From: Neisseria sp. MVDL19-042950
GTDB lineage: Bacteria > Pseudomonadota > Gammaproteobacteria > Burkholderiales > Neisseriaceae
Length of the DNA stretch: 64,000 bases
Assembly: GCF_030504625.1 (NCBI RefSeq)
Contig: NZ_JAUKWH010000001.1
Span: 124,001-188,000 of the forward strand
Reading direction: 5' to 3'
Translations under genes and position numbers: made by a program
Shown here: positions 1-8,961 of the stretch, one piece after another
Numbering within the stretch: position 1 is the first letter of the stretch
Layout of the letters: each line of letters begins with the position of its first letter
Notes under the pieces: generated by a model
What the model was told of the DNA's origin: nothing
What the model saw: only the letters and a program-made list of their open reading frames with translations
The model's database searches: none

Positions 1-849
1 ATTATGCCGGGGCACGGCGTGATGGTACACGGCTTGCTGCCCGATGCGCCTGCTTGCGAAGTAGCCAGCATGTCCGGCGTGTGCGTGGCGGGCATGGCGG
101 CGATGAAACATGCGTTTAACGCCGTGCGCACGGGTGAACACCGACATGCCGTCGCTGCCGCTTCAGAAGCCGCTTCCGCCGTGATGCGCGGCGAAAACTT
201 TCGCAGCGAAGCCTCGCAAAAACGGCTTGAAAACGCCCGCCCCGAAATCGGTTTTGAAAAAGACTTTTTACGCTGGATGCTTTCGGACGGCGCAGGTGCG
301 GTTTATTTGAGCAACCGCCCGAATTCAGACGGCCTCAGCTTTAAAATCCATTGGATAGACCTGCTTTCCTATGCCAACGAAATGCCCGTGTGCATGTATG
401 CGGGTGCCGAAGTGAAAGACGGCGGGTTTGTCAGTTGGAAAAGCGTCGATGCCGATTACCGCGAGAAAAACAGCCTGATGGCCATCAAACAGGATGTCAA
501 ACTGCTCAACGAAAATATTGTCCGCTACACCGTAGAAAAGCCTTTGCAGCGTATCAAGCAGAAATACAATTTGCAGGCCGATGAAATCGATTGGTTCCTG
601 CCGCATTATTCGTCGGGCTTTTTCCGCGACCGTGTAGCCGAAGGCTTGGTCAATGCCGGTTTTCCGATTCCGCAGGAAAAATGGTTTACCAACCTGTACG
701 AAAAAGGCAACACCGGTTCCGCCTCGATTTACATCATCCTTGAAGAATTCATACGCACTTTCCCGCTGCGAAAGGGTCAGAAAATATTGTGCTATATCCC
801 CGAAAGCGGGCGGTTTTCCACCTGTTTCATGTTGCTGGAGGCGGTATGA
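1..849 (+). CDS. beta-ketoacyl-ACP synthase III-like protein (5' end outside the window)
   Basis: Open to the window edge. KAS III-like motifs: SGVCVAG (candidate active Cys), LPHYSSG, and EKGNTGSASI near the C-terminus. Confidence 0.75.
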   Translation: MMPGHGVMVHGLLPDAPACEVASMSGVCVAGMAAMKHAFNAVRTGEHRHAVAAASEAASAVMRGENFRSEASQKRLENARPEIGFEKDFLRWMLSDGAGAVYLSNRPNSDGLSFKIHWIDLLSYANEMPVCMYAGAEVKDGGFVSWKSVDADYREKNSLMAIKQDVKLLNENIVRYTVEKPLQRIKQKYNLQADEIDWFLPHYSSGFFRDRVAEGLVNAGFPIPQEKWFTNLYEKGNTGSASIYIILEEFIRTFPLRKGQKILCYIPESGRFSTCFMLLEAV

Positions 850-1256
850 AAGTAGACGATATTCCGCAAGACGAGAGCAAAACCTATCACGGCCATCAGA
901 AAATCATCTACGGCACGCGCGACGGCCATTACGAAGCCGCCACCAGCAGCGGCTGGCAGGACGAAGCATTCGCCACTGAGCAGGCCGTAGCGGAATTGGA
1001 CGAATTGACCGAACAGGCGTTGCAGGCCGTCTTAAAAGGCGAACGTTCGCCACTTTATTATTATATGTACCGCTACCGCCACGACGAAAGCAGCCTCGCC
1101 CAATCCGCAGGCTTGTGGCGTTGGCAGATAAGGCGGCATTTCCGGCCGGAAGTGTTTGCCAAACTCAACAACAAAACTTTAAGCAAATACGCCCAAGCCT
1201 TGCAGCTTGATGTTTCCACCTTGCGCCAGCCGCTTTCAGACGGCCTCGAACCATGA
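846..1256 (+). CDS. small protein with HTH-like C-terminal half, KAS/BtrH operon
   Basis: ATG at 846 overlaps the upstream TGA. C-terminus SLAQSAGLWRWQIRRHF...LNNKTLSKYAQALQLDVSTL resembles an XRE-type helix arrangement. Confidence 0.6.
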   Translation: MKVDDIPQDESKTYHGHQKIIYGTRDGHYEAATSSGWQDEAFATEQAVAELDELTEQALQAVLKGERSPLYYYMYRYRHDESSLAQSAGLWRWQIRRHFRPEVFAKLNNKTLSKYAQALQLDVSTLRQPLSDGLEP

Positions 1257-2266
1257 TCGAATTCCACCACCAGCACACGGCCCACTGCGAAAGCGGTGTG
1301 ATGTCTACCTTACTCAAGCACCACGGTTACGATTTAAACGAAGCCATGATTTTCGGATTGGCTTCCGCCCTCACGTTTGTTTATCTGCCCGTGGTCAAAT
1401 TGGCGGGCATGCCGCTGATTTCCTACCGCATGCCGCCGAAAGGCATCATCAAAAACACTTGTAAAAATTTGGGCATACGGTTGAATATGCGCAAGTTTTC
1501 ATCAGCCGAACAGGGGCGGAAGGCGCTGGACGAGGCTCTTGCCGCAGGCAAACTCGTCGGCTTGCAGACTTCCGTGTTTTGGTTGCCGTATTTCCCCGAA
1601 GAGATGCGTTTTCATTTCAATGCCCACAATCTGCTGGTGTACGACAAGGAAGACGGCGATTATTTAATCAGCGACCCTGTGTTTGAAACCGTGCAACGTT
1701 GCGCCGCCGAAGATTTGCAGCGAGCGCGTTTTGCCAAAGGCGCATTGGCCGCCAAAGGCTTGATGTACACCATCGATGGTTCGAGGCCGTCTGAAAACTG
1801 GTCTGCCGAGCTGCCGCGGTTGATTCGCAAGGCAGTTGGCAAAAACGCCAAACAGATGCTTGCGCCGGTGTTTTTCGTTGGTGTGCGCGGCATCCGTACG
1901 GTGGCCAAACAAATTGAAAAACTTGCCGGCAGCGGCAAATCGGAAAAATACAAAAAACTCTATCTCGGCCATATCGTGCGCATGCAGGAAGAAATCGGCA
2001 CCGGCGGCGCAGGTTTCCGCTACCTTTATGCTTATTTTCTCGAGCAAGCCGCCGACATCTGCGGCGAACCTGCTTTTCAGACGGCCTCGCAACGCATGAC
2101 GGCCATTGGAGACCAATGGCGCAAATTCGCAAGTTTGTGTGTGAAGCAATGCAAAAGGCCGTCTGAAAACGGCTATCGGGAAACGGCTGACTTTTTGCGG
2201 AAAATTGCTGACGCGGAAGAAAAATTGTGGTTGGATTTGAAAAATACCCGAAATCGAATCAAATAA
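1253..2266 (+). CDS. BtrH N-terminal domain-like protein (acyl transfer / cysteine peptidase-like fold)
   Basis: N-terminal HHQHTAHCESGVMSTLLKHHG and FNAHNLLVYDKEDGDYLISDPV (Cys, His, Asp pattern) resemble the BtrH_N family. Start overlaps the upstream stop. Confidence 0.7.
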   Translation: MIEFHHQHTAHCESGVMSTLLKHHGYDLNEAMIFGLASALTFVYLPVVKLAGMPLISYRMPPKGIIKNTCKNLGIRLNMRKFSSAEQGRKALDEALAAGKLVGLQTSVFWLPYFPEEMRFHFNAHNLLVYDKEDGDYLISDPVFETVQRCAAEDLQRARFAKGALAAKGLMYTIDGSRPSENWSAELPRLIRKAVGKNAKQMLAPVFFVGVRGIRTVAKQIEKLAGSGKSEKYKKLYLGHIVRMQEEIGTGGAGFRYLYAYFLEQAADICGEPAFQTASQRMTAIGDQWRKFASLCVKQCKRPSENGYRETADFLRKIADAEEKLWLDLKNTRNRIK

Positions 2267-2346
2267 AATAATAACCGGAAACGAATATACAAAAAAAAAA
2301 AAAAATAGAAATTACTGTCTTGTAATCAGCTTAGGAGAGGATTGTT

Positions 2347-3300
2347 GTGAGAGAGCCGGAATTATTCTTAACTAGGGTTTATAAGCCTTTAGATTCATTG
2401 GATTTTAATGGAGAAAAATTAAAGATTGATGAAAAAGAAATCAAATTCCTTCATCATTCTATTTTGAATAACAGTGAGTTTACAAAGGATGCGCGGGGAA
2501 ATTGGAAATTAATATTTTTTAAAGACGATGATTTATACCGGCAAGAATTTTATATTAAATTTAATGAATTAGATAAAGACGAAGATATTGCTTTTTGCCA
2601 AGATGACAGTTCGAGAATATTGAAAAACACGGACTTGAATTTCAAAAAATATGATGAAATCACACGATTATGTTTTGTTTATGATGGCCAAATACAAGGC
2701 GATTCGAGGAAAGATCATCAAATAAATGATGAATTTCTAAAATATATAGAACATTTATCGTTGATTGTCCGTGAATCAAAAGCGGTAAAGTTCGATGATT
2801 TCTATGAAACGAGATCACATTATGGCCATTTTGATGGAAGAGGATTGTCGTTTTTGGCCAAATTACCAAAGCAAAGAGCTTATTTGGAACGCTATATTTT
2901 ACTGGTAGCGCTGGCATACGCTTATTTAGGCGTATTGGAAAAATTCGGTAACGAGTTGGCCAAGTTGGGAAAACCGGAAGATATTTCCCGATTACATTTT
3001 TTATATGAAAAAATTTCTTATTTCTATGTGAAGTTCTTTTTTTGCCAGCCGGTACTCAGTAAAAATTCCGCCTCGGTTGAAGCGTGGAACCGTATCAGCG
3101 GCATTTTAAAAATTAGCGAATTAAAGAGTGAATTGGATCAAAAGGTTTCAATGATCCACTATATTTTAAATCTGCAATCCGAAAAGCAAGAGAGAAAACA
3201 AAAAGAAATAGATAAGAAAAAACAGGATAAAGTAAATATTACATTTGTGATTTTAGGGGTCGCCATCAGTTGCCTTCAATTGATCGGGCTATTCAAATAA
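2347..3300 (+). CDS. AT-rich hypothetical protein with C-terminal transmembrane helix
   Basis: GTG start with aggagagg SD. 317 aa; charged coiled-coil (EKQERKQKEIDKKKQDK) then VNITFVILGVAISCLQLIGLF. Composition clearly more AT-rich than neighbours. Confidence 0.65.
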   Translation: MREPELFLTRVYKPLDSLDFNGEKLKIDEKEIKFLHHSILNNSEFTKDARGNWKLIFFKDDDLYRQEFYIKFNELDKDEDIAFCQDDSSRILKNTDLNFKKYDEITRLCFVYDGQIQGDSRKDHQINDEFLKYIEHLSLIVRESKAVKFDDFYETRSHYGHFDGRGLSFLAKLPKQRAYLERYILLVALAYAYLGVLEKFGNELAKLGKPEDISRLHFLYEKISYFYVKFFFCQPVLSKNSASVEAWNRISGILKISELKSELDQKVSMIHYILNLQSEKQERKQKEIDKKKQDKVNITFVILGVAISCLQLIGLFK

Positions 3301-3311
3301 TATAAATTTTT

Positions 3312-4214
3312 ATGATAGAAATAAAAAACCTTTCCCATCAATATCCAAACGCGCAAGTGCCGGCTTTGCGCGGTGTTTCGCTGGAAATCGGCGAGGGTGA
3401 AACTTTGGGTTTGCTGGGGCCGAACGGGGCGGGGAAAACCACGTTGATGTCGCTTCTGGCGGGTTTGCAGCCGGGGCAGTCGGGGCAGATTACTTTCGAC
3501 GGCGTGCCGTTCGCGCGCCTGAGTAAAAAACAGCGGCACCAAATTTCCCTTGTGCCGCAAGATTTTGCCTTTTATCCCTTACTGAGCGTTTGGGACAATC
3601 TCAAATTTTTTGCCGCGCTTTATGACGTGAAAGACAAAGCGCATTTGCAGCAGTTACTTGAAGAAACAGGCTTGGAAGCGCACCGCAACAAGCTGGCGAA
3701 GCATCTTTCAGGCGGCCTCAAACGCCGCTTGAATTTCGCCGTCGGTTTAATCAACCGGCCACGCCTGATTTTTCTGGATGAAATCACCGTCGGCATCGAC
3801 CCCGAATCGCGCCGGTTTATTCTGGAAAGCGTGGCGGAGCTGGGCAGGAGGGGCGTAACCGTTATTTATACGTCGCATTACCTGCAAGAAATTGAATTGT
3901 TGTGTAAAAATCTGGTATTGCTGAATCACGGCCGAATGATTTATCAAGGCGGCGTGCAGGATATTTTGCAGCAAAACGGCCGATCTGGTTTAAGCGTGCA
4001 AACGCAGCCGCCGCTGAGCGATGAGCATGTGGCCGTCTTAAACGGCAAACGGGAAGCGAACGGAGCCGTGCGGATTGAAACGCAAACTGCCGAGCCGGTG
4101 TGGGTGTTTTTGCAGGAAAAAGGTTATGCGGTAACTGCCTGCCAATTCGGTTTTGCATCGTTGGAATCGTTTTATCTCGATTTCTTGCGCAATCAGGCGG
4201 AGGTAACATGCTGA
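3312..4214 (+). CDS. ABC transporter ATP-binding protein
   Basis: Walker A GPNGAGKTT, signature LSGGLKRRL, Walker B LIFLDEITVGIDP. Confidence 0.92.
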   Translation: MIEIKNLSHQYPNAQVPALRGVSLEIGEGETLGLLGPNGAGKTTLMSLLAGLQPGQSGQITFDGVPFARLSKKQRHQISLVPQDFAFYPLLSVWDNLKFFAALYDVKDKAHLQQLLEETGLEAHRNKLAKHLSGGLKRRLNFAVGLINRPRLIFLDEITVGIDPESRRFILESVAELGRRGVTVIYTSHYLQEIELLCKNLVLLNHGRMIYQGGVQDILQQNGRSGLSVQTQPPLSDEHVAVLNGKREANGAVRIETQTAEPVWVFLQEKGYAVTACQFGFASLESFYLDFLRNQAEVTC

Positions 4215-5452
4215 TTGCTTCTATTGTTAAAGAAATCAAGCTGTTGAGTAGAGATTTGCACGGCGTGGCGGTGTTGTTTGTGATGCCGGTGCTGTTTATG
4301 CTGATTATGTCGGCGGCGTTGAGCAATGAAGACGAGTTGAACCACCGCAGCAATATCGTGTTTATCGGCGAAAAAGACAGCAAACTGAATCAGGATTTCG
4401 TCAAAGCCCTGCAAGCCGAAAATCTGGCGGTGCAACAGGCCGCACCGTCGGAGCTTGCCGACTTTCAGACGGCCTTACAGCAAGGCAGGTTTGAATTGCT
4501 GGTGGTCAACCCCAACGGCAGCAAAACCGCGCTGACTGATGAAAAACCGCTGCAATTGTGGTTGAACCCGAGCGTAGACCGCTCGTGGCTGCTGGGTATG
4601 AAAGGCGTTTTGCAGAAACATTACACCGAAGAGCGGTTGGCGCATTTCCTCGACGGCAACCACGTTACGCTTGAGAACAACAAACGCGCGCCGATTAAAA
4701 AAATCCAAAACAAAGTAAACGAAGATTTGGATAAAAAATTCGCCGAAATCAACGACTATCTGGACAAGGATTTGTGGGAAGAAGTGTATCTCAACCGACA
4801 GGGCACACAGGTAACCAAGCCCAACTCGGTGCAGCACAGCGTGCCCGCATGGCTGATTTTCGGCATGTTTTTTATTATGATACCGCTTTCCAACGTCATG
4901 GCGATGGAACGGCAAACCAACACCATCACCCGTTTGCGCATGGCGCGTGCTTCGGCATGGAAGCTGATTGTGTCGAAGCTGGTGCCTTATTTCGTCATCA
5001 ACCAGTTGCAGTTTGCCGGCATGGTGGCACTCGGTTATTTCGTGCTGCCGCATCTGAACATGCCCGCATTCGAGCTTTCAGGCGGCCTGCTGTCTTATGC
5101 GGCGCTGTCTTCGGCGGTGAGTTTGGCCGCATTAGGCTACGGTTTGCTGGTAAGCGTGATTGCGCGCACCACCGAGCACGCCGTGGTGCTGGGCGGCGGC
5201 GGCATCATCATTATGGCGGCGTTGGGCGGCATTATGGTGCCGGTGTATGTGATGCCCGAAGTTATGCAGACGGTTTCACAGTTTTCGCCGATGGGCTGGG
5301 CGCTTACGGCATTTCAGAATCTGCTGCTGAATCATTATTCGCTGATGCAGATTCACACACAGCTTTTGTTGCTGGCAGGGTTCGGCGTAGCCGCATTAAC
5401 GGTTGCCGCGCTTTTATACCGCCATCAATTAAGAACACAGGTAAGATTTTAA
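4208..5452 (+). CDS. ABC-2 type transporter permease
   Basis: Overlaps the ATPase stop. N-terminal TM, large extracytoplasmic loop, then a C-terminal multi-TM domain typical of ABC-2 permeases. Confidence 0.88.
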   Translation: MLIASIVKEIKLLSRDLHGVAVLFVMPVLFMLIMSAALSNEDELNHRSNIVFIGEKDSKLNQDFVKALQAENLAVQQAAPSELADFQTALQQGRFELLVVNPNGSKTALTDEKPLQLWLNPSVDRSWLLGMKGVLQKHYTEERLAHFLDGNHVTLENNKRAPIKKIQNKVNEDLDKKFAEINDYLDKDLWEEVYLNRQGTQVTKPNSVQHSVPAWLIFGMFFIMIPLSNVMAMERQTNTITRLRMARASAWKLIVSKLVPYFVINQLQFAGMVALGYFVLPHLNMPAFELSGGLLSYAALSSAVSLAALGYGLLVSVIARTTEHAVVLGGGGIIIMAALGGIMVPVYVMPEVMQTVSQFSPMGWALTAFQNLLLNHYSLMQIHTQLLLLAGFGVAALTVAALLYRHQLRTQVRF

Positions 5453-5740
5453 ATGGGCAATACGGTTAATACAGATTCCCCCGCGCTCGAGCGGGAATTG
5501 AAACTACTCATCGCGCGGGAGAGCGAAAGGGACGACCTCGATATCGACGCTTGGCAGGACGACGAACCGCTGTTCGGCCGCAAAAGCAGCATCGGTTTGG
5601 ATTCACTCGACGCGCTGCAAATCAGCGTTGCTTTGCAGGCCCGCTACGGCGTGCGTTTGAACGGCGACCGCATGGTGCGCAAACACATGATGACCGTGCG
5701 CGATCTGGCCGCATTTATCCGTGCCGGGCAAACGGAGTAG
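5453..5740 (+). CDS. acyl carrier protein-like protein
   Basis: About 95 aa with a phosphopantetheine-type motif SSIGLDSLDALQISVAL. Confidence 0.85.
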   Translation: MGNTVNTDSPALERELKLLIARESERDDLDIDAWQDDEPLFGRKSSIGLDSLDALQISVALQARYGVRLNGDRMVRKHMMTVRDLAAFIRAGQTE

Positions 5741-5743
5741 CAT

Positions 5744-6838
5744 ATGGCCGTGTATGTTACCGGAGCCAGTTTCGTATGCGCACAGGGCGAGAACGAAGCG
5801 GCTTTTCCGCCGAACGGCAGTATCAAGCCGCCCGCCGTGCAGGTTTCGCAAATGCTCGGCCAAACAACCGAATGGCCTTATTTCAAGGCTTTCGGTCAGG
5901 ATTTGCTGACCTTGCCCGATTTGTTTGCGTTGCTTGAAAAACACATGCTTCAGACGGCCTCGGCAGCAGGTTGGGAGGAAGAAGAGCTCGGCTGCGTGCC
6001 GATTTTAATCGGGTCGACCGCTTATGTGGTGTCCGATCAGGAAAGCCGTTTTGGTAGCGGGCAGGATGTTTATGCCTATCCGCCGAACGAAATCAGCGAG
6101 CATCTGCGCCGCCGTTGGAACAATCCCCATGTTTACAGCTTTGCCACCTCTTGCACCTCCTCGGCGCAAGCCATAGGTTACGGCTGTAAAATGATTGAAA
6201 ACGGTTTTGCCGACAAAGCATTGGTTATCGGCTTCGAGATGTTCAACCGCTTTACGTTCGAGCATTTCCAAGCCATGCAGCTTTTGTCTTCCGGGGCGCA
6301 CAGCCTGCCGTTGGCCGATCCGCAAGGCATTATTCTGGGGGAAGGTTTGGCCTGCGTTGCGTTATCCGCACAGCCGGGCGGCAATAGGCATTATGCCATC
6401 AGCGGCATCAGCAGCCTTACCGACCACGAAAGCCTCACCAACAGCAGCGATGATGCTTTAAGGCGTTTGATTGCCGGTATTCTGAAGCAGGCGGGCGTAG
6501 ATGCCGCCCAGATTCAAACCGTTAAAGTGCATGCCACGGGCGGAATCGGCGACGAAGCCGAAGAAGCCGTGCTGCGCGAAATGCTTCCGCACAGTTACCG
6601 CCTGATTCTCAAACCTTATACCGGCCACCCGCTCGGCGCGGCGGGCGCACTTGAAACCGCCCTGATGTTGCGCTTTATCCAAAACGGCCGTTTCCCCGCA
6701 CTGCCGGATGCGGCGGATTACACCGATTTGCCGACCGCACACGGCCAACCCGTTTCAGACGGCCTGTGCCTGCATTATTTCCTCGGTTTCGGTGGCAGCA
6801 ATATCGGCTGGGTGTCGGAATGGTGTGAGGCCGTCTGA
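5744..6838 (+). CDS. beta-ketoacyl synthase (KAS II/FabF-like)
   Basis: ATSCTSSAQA (active Cys), KVHATGG, YTGHPLGAAGALE, FGFGGSN: complete Cys-His-His set. Confidence 0.88.
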   Translation: MAVYVTGASFVCAQGENEAAFPPNGSIKPPAVQVSQMLGQTTEWPYFKAFGQDLLTLPDLFALLEKHMLQTASAAGWEEEELGCVPILIGSTAYVVSDQESRFGSGQDVYAYPPNEISEHLRRRWNNPHVYSFATSCTSSAQAIGYGCKMIENGFADKALVIGFEMFNRFTFEHFQAMQLLSSGAHSLPLADPQGIILGEGLACVALSAQPGGNRHYAISGISSLTDHESLTNSSDDALRRLIAGILKQAGVDAAQIQTVKVHATGGIGDEAEEAVLREMLPHSYRLILKPYTGHPLGAAGALETALMLRFIQNGRFPALPDAADYTDLPTAHGQPVSDGLCLHYFLGFGGSNIGWVSEWCEAV

Positions 6839-6851
6839 AAAGGAATATGCT

Positions 6852-7553
6852 ATGAAACACACTTTCTGGATTCAGGCACAGCACAGTTATACCGCTACCG
6901 AAACCGACGGCATCGATCTGCGCCGCTACCTCAAGCAGCACGGCAGGGAAGCGCGCCGCATGAGCCGTTTCAGCCAACTGGTTTCGGCGGGCACCCTACC
7001 GTTTAATCCGTCGGCGGAAAGCAATATTTATCTGGCTTCACCGTTCAGCTCTCCGAGCAAATTCACCGATACTTTCAGCCGGTTGCTGAATGACAATCTG
7101 CCCAGCCCGCTGGATTTTATGGCTGCTTTAAACAATGCCGCCACGTTTCAGACGGCCCAGACGCTGGGTTGCGACGGCCCGTCGGTGTTTCTGCTGGTCA
7201 GCCCGCACACGTATTGGCAACCGTTATGGCTGGCGGTGAACGACTTGCTGCTGCATCCGCGGCAAACCGCATTGGTCGGATGGGCGTACGAGCGCATAAG
7301 GGCGGATGAAACGCAGCCGGAAGGCAGCTTTTGGTGGCAGATCGGCACCACGGCGGGCAGCAATCCTTCGGCTGAGATTATTGTCGATATGCAATCGAAG
7401 CATTTCGAGGAAGATGCTGCCGAATCGGCGGAAAAAAGCGGATTTTTACAGCCTGTTTCGCAAGTGTTCGATGTGCTTGCCCGTAAAGGGCAAGTTATTT
7501 TGCCGTGCGCGGGTTATCCGCAAAACGTGCGGATAACGGTTAAAACCGTTTAA
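6852..7553 (+). CDS. beta-ketoacyl synthase N-terminal-domain-like protein
   Basis: FMAALNNAATFQTAQTLGCDGPSVFLLVSP resembles Ketoacyl-synt_2-type proteins. Short, without the downstream His motifs; possible chain-length-factor-like partner. Confidence 0.6.
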   Translation: MKHTFWIQAQHSYTATETDGIDLRRYLKQHGREARRMSRFSQLVSAGTLPFNPSAESNIYLASPFSSPSKFTDTFSRLLNDNLPSPLDFMAALNNAATFQTAQTLGCDGPSVFLLVSPHTYWQPLWLAVNDLLLHPRQTALVGWAYERIRADETQPEGSFWWQIGTTAGSNPSAEIIVDMQSKHFEEDAAESAEKSGFLQPVSQVFDVLARKGQVILPCAGYPQNVRITVKTV

Positions 7554-7559
7554 ATCGGG

Positions 7560-7595
7560 AGGCCGTCTGAAAAATGATTTTCAGACGGCCTTTTT
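7560..7595 (+). terminator. paired inverted DUS terminator after KAS operon
   Basis: AGGCCGTCTGAAAA-atga-TTTTCAGACGGCCT followed by T-run. Confidence 0.85.
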
Positions 7596-7735
7596 AAAAT
7601 TAAGAAATGATTTGTAAATATCCCGTTATCAACTTGAAATACGGCCGTAATAGGCTAATCTGTATCATTGTCAACGGCAAGAGTTTCTGCCGCCGACTTT
7701 TCCCAACCATTTCCAAACGCATAGAATAGGAGAGT

Positions 7736-8050
7736 ATGATGAAAAAAGAATTTGAAGCACAAAAAGAAGCGTTAATGAAAGACATCCGTTCCGTTTTGGA
7801 CGATGTAGAAGAGCTGTATAACAGCGGGGTGGAAGCCGGTTCGGAAGAAGCCAAAGTTTTGAAAGTCAAGCTGCAAGACAAGCTCGACGTAGCCAAATCG
7901 AAACTGCGTGATTTTGAAGAGCAGGCAACTGAAAAAGTGAAACACACCGCCAAACAAGCCGATGAGCTGGTGCAGGAAAAACCTTATTACGCAATGGGTT
8001 TCGCTGCATTGGCCGGTTTGGTGGTCGGTATTTTGCTGAACCGCCGCTAA
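7736..8050 (+). CDS. DUF883 (ElaB/YqjD-like) family protein
   Basis: Helical charged protein ending EKPYYAMGFAALAGLVVGILLNRR. Confidence 0.85.
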   Translation: MMKKEFEAQKEALMKDIRSVLDDVEELYNSGVEAGSEEAKVLKVKLQDKLDVAKSKLRDFEEQATEKVKHTAKQADELVQEKPYYAMGFAALAGLVVGILLNRR

Positions 8051-8060
8051 TTGATGGCAG

Positions 8061-8090
8061 AAGGCCGTCTGAATGTTCAGACGGCCTTCT
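8061..8090 (+). terminator. paired inverted DUS terminator
   Basis: aaggccgtctgaatgttcagacggcctt. Confidence 0.8.
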
Positions 8091-8220
8091 TTTGTCGAAA
8101 AGCCGTTCATGCAAAAGGCTGTCGCCGAAGCATGATTCGGCGGTGTCAGTTGAATTGCGGTGCAGTTATATTCCTGTAAAATAAAGGCAATCTTTTCAGA
8201 CGGCCTCAAAAGGGAACGAT

Positions 8221-8622
8221 ATGAACGTCAAACAAAACATCAGCCATTTTAAAATTTTGCTCGGTCAGGGCGTGGATTTGCTGTTATTGCGCGTGCAGAT
8301 TCTGGGTTTGGATCTTACCGAGCAGGCGGGCAGTTTGTTGCGGATATTGGCCGCCATTATGTTTATCGGCGCTTTGTTTTCCTTGAGCATCATCAGCCTG
8401 TTGTTCGGTTTGGATCATGTGTTGAGCGATACCGCTAAAATCTGGGTGTTTTTCGGCATTTCCGGAGGATGCCTGCTGGTTATCGTCGGTTTGACGGCAT
8501 GGATCATCAACACATGGAACAATAAAAACGCACAAGTTGCCGCTACGCTGAACGATTTGCGTCAGGACATCGCCTATCTGCGCGGAAAAGCGGAAAATTA
8601 CCGGAGGGAGAATAATGAGTAG
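8221..8622 (+). CDS. phage holin family / YqjE-like membrane protein
   Basis: Two TM segments (LRILAAIMFIGALFSLSIISLLFG; IWVFFGISGGCLLVIVGLTAWII), positioned after a YqjD-like gene. Confidence 0.75.
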   Translation: MNVKQNISHFKILLGQGVDLLLLRVQILGLDLTEQAGSLLRILAAIMFIGALFSLSIISLLFGLDHVLSDTAKIWVFFGISGGCLLVIVGLTAWIINTWNNKNAQVAATLNDLRQDIAYLRGKAENYRRENNE

Positions 8623-8896
8623 AATGTCTGAAGAGCGCGAGTTGCTCGAACTGAAAGCAAATTTGGCACGCCTGAAAATTGCTGCCGAACAGTTGAAACT
8701 GCGTAAAGAGCGCGAGCAGCAAAAACACATCGATTCAAAGTTCACCCAATTTGTTTCCCTTGCCGACGGTCTGCCTTCAAGCGATTTATTGTGGAAGAGC
8801 GCGTTTCTGCCGCTGCGTTGGAAACACCGCTTGCTGCTGGGTGCCGGATTGGTGCTGTGGCGTTGGTGGCATACCGAAGGGCGTAAAAGCCGTTGA
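8615..8896 (+). CDS. YqjK-like hypothetical protein
   Basis: Overlaps the YqjE-like gene; coiled N-terminus and KHRLLLGAGLVLWRWW C-terminus. Confidence 0.6.
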   Translation: MSRMSEERELLELKANLARLKIAAEQLKLRKEREQQKHIDSKFTQFVSLADGLPSSDLLWKSAFLPLRWKHRLLLGAGLVLWRWWHTEGRKSR

Positions 8897-8923
8897 TGCG
8901 CGGTGCCGTATGTTAAGCGATGA

Positions 8924-8957
8924 CCGAGGCCGTCTGAAACTTTTCAGACGGCCTCGG
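8924..8957. terminator. paired inverted DUS terminator (convergent genes)
   Basis: ccgaggccgtctgaaac/ttttcagacggcctcgg. Confidence 0.8.
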
Positions 8958-8961
8958 TGTT

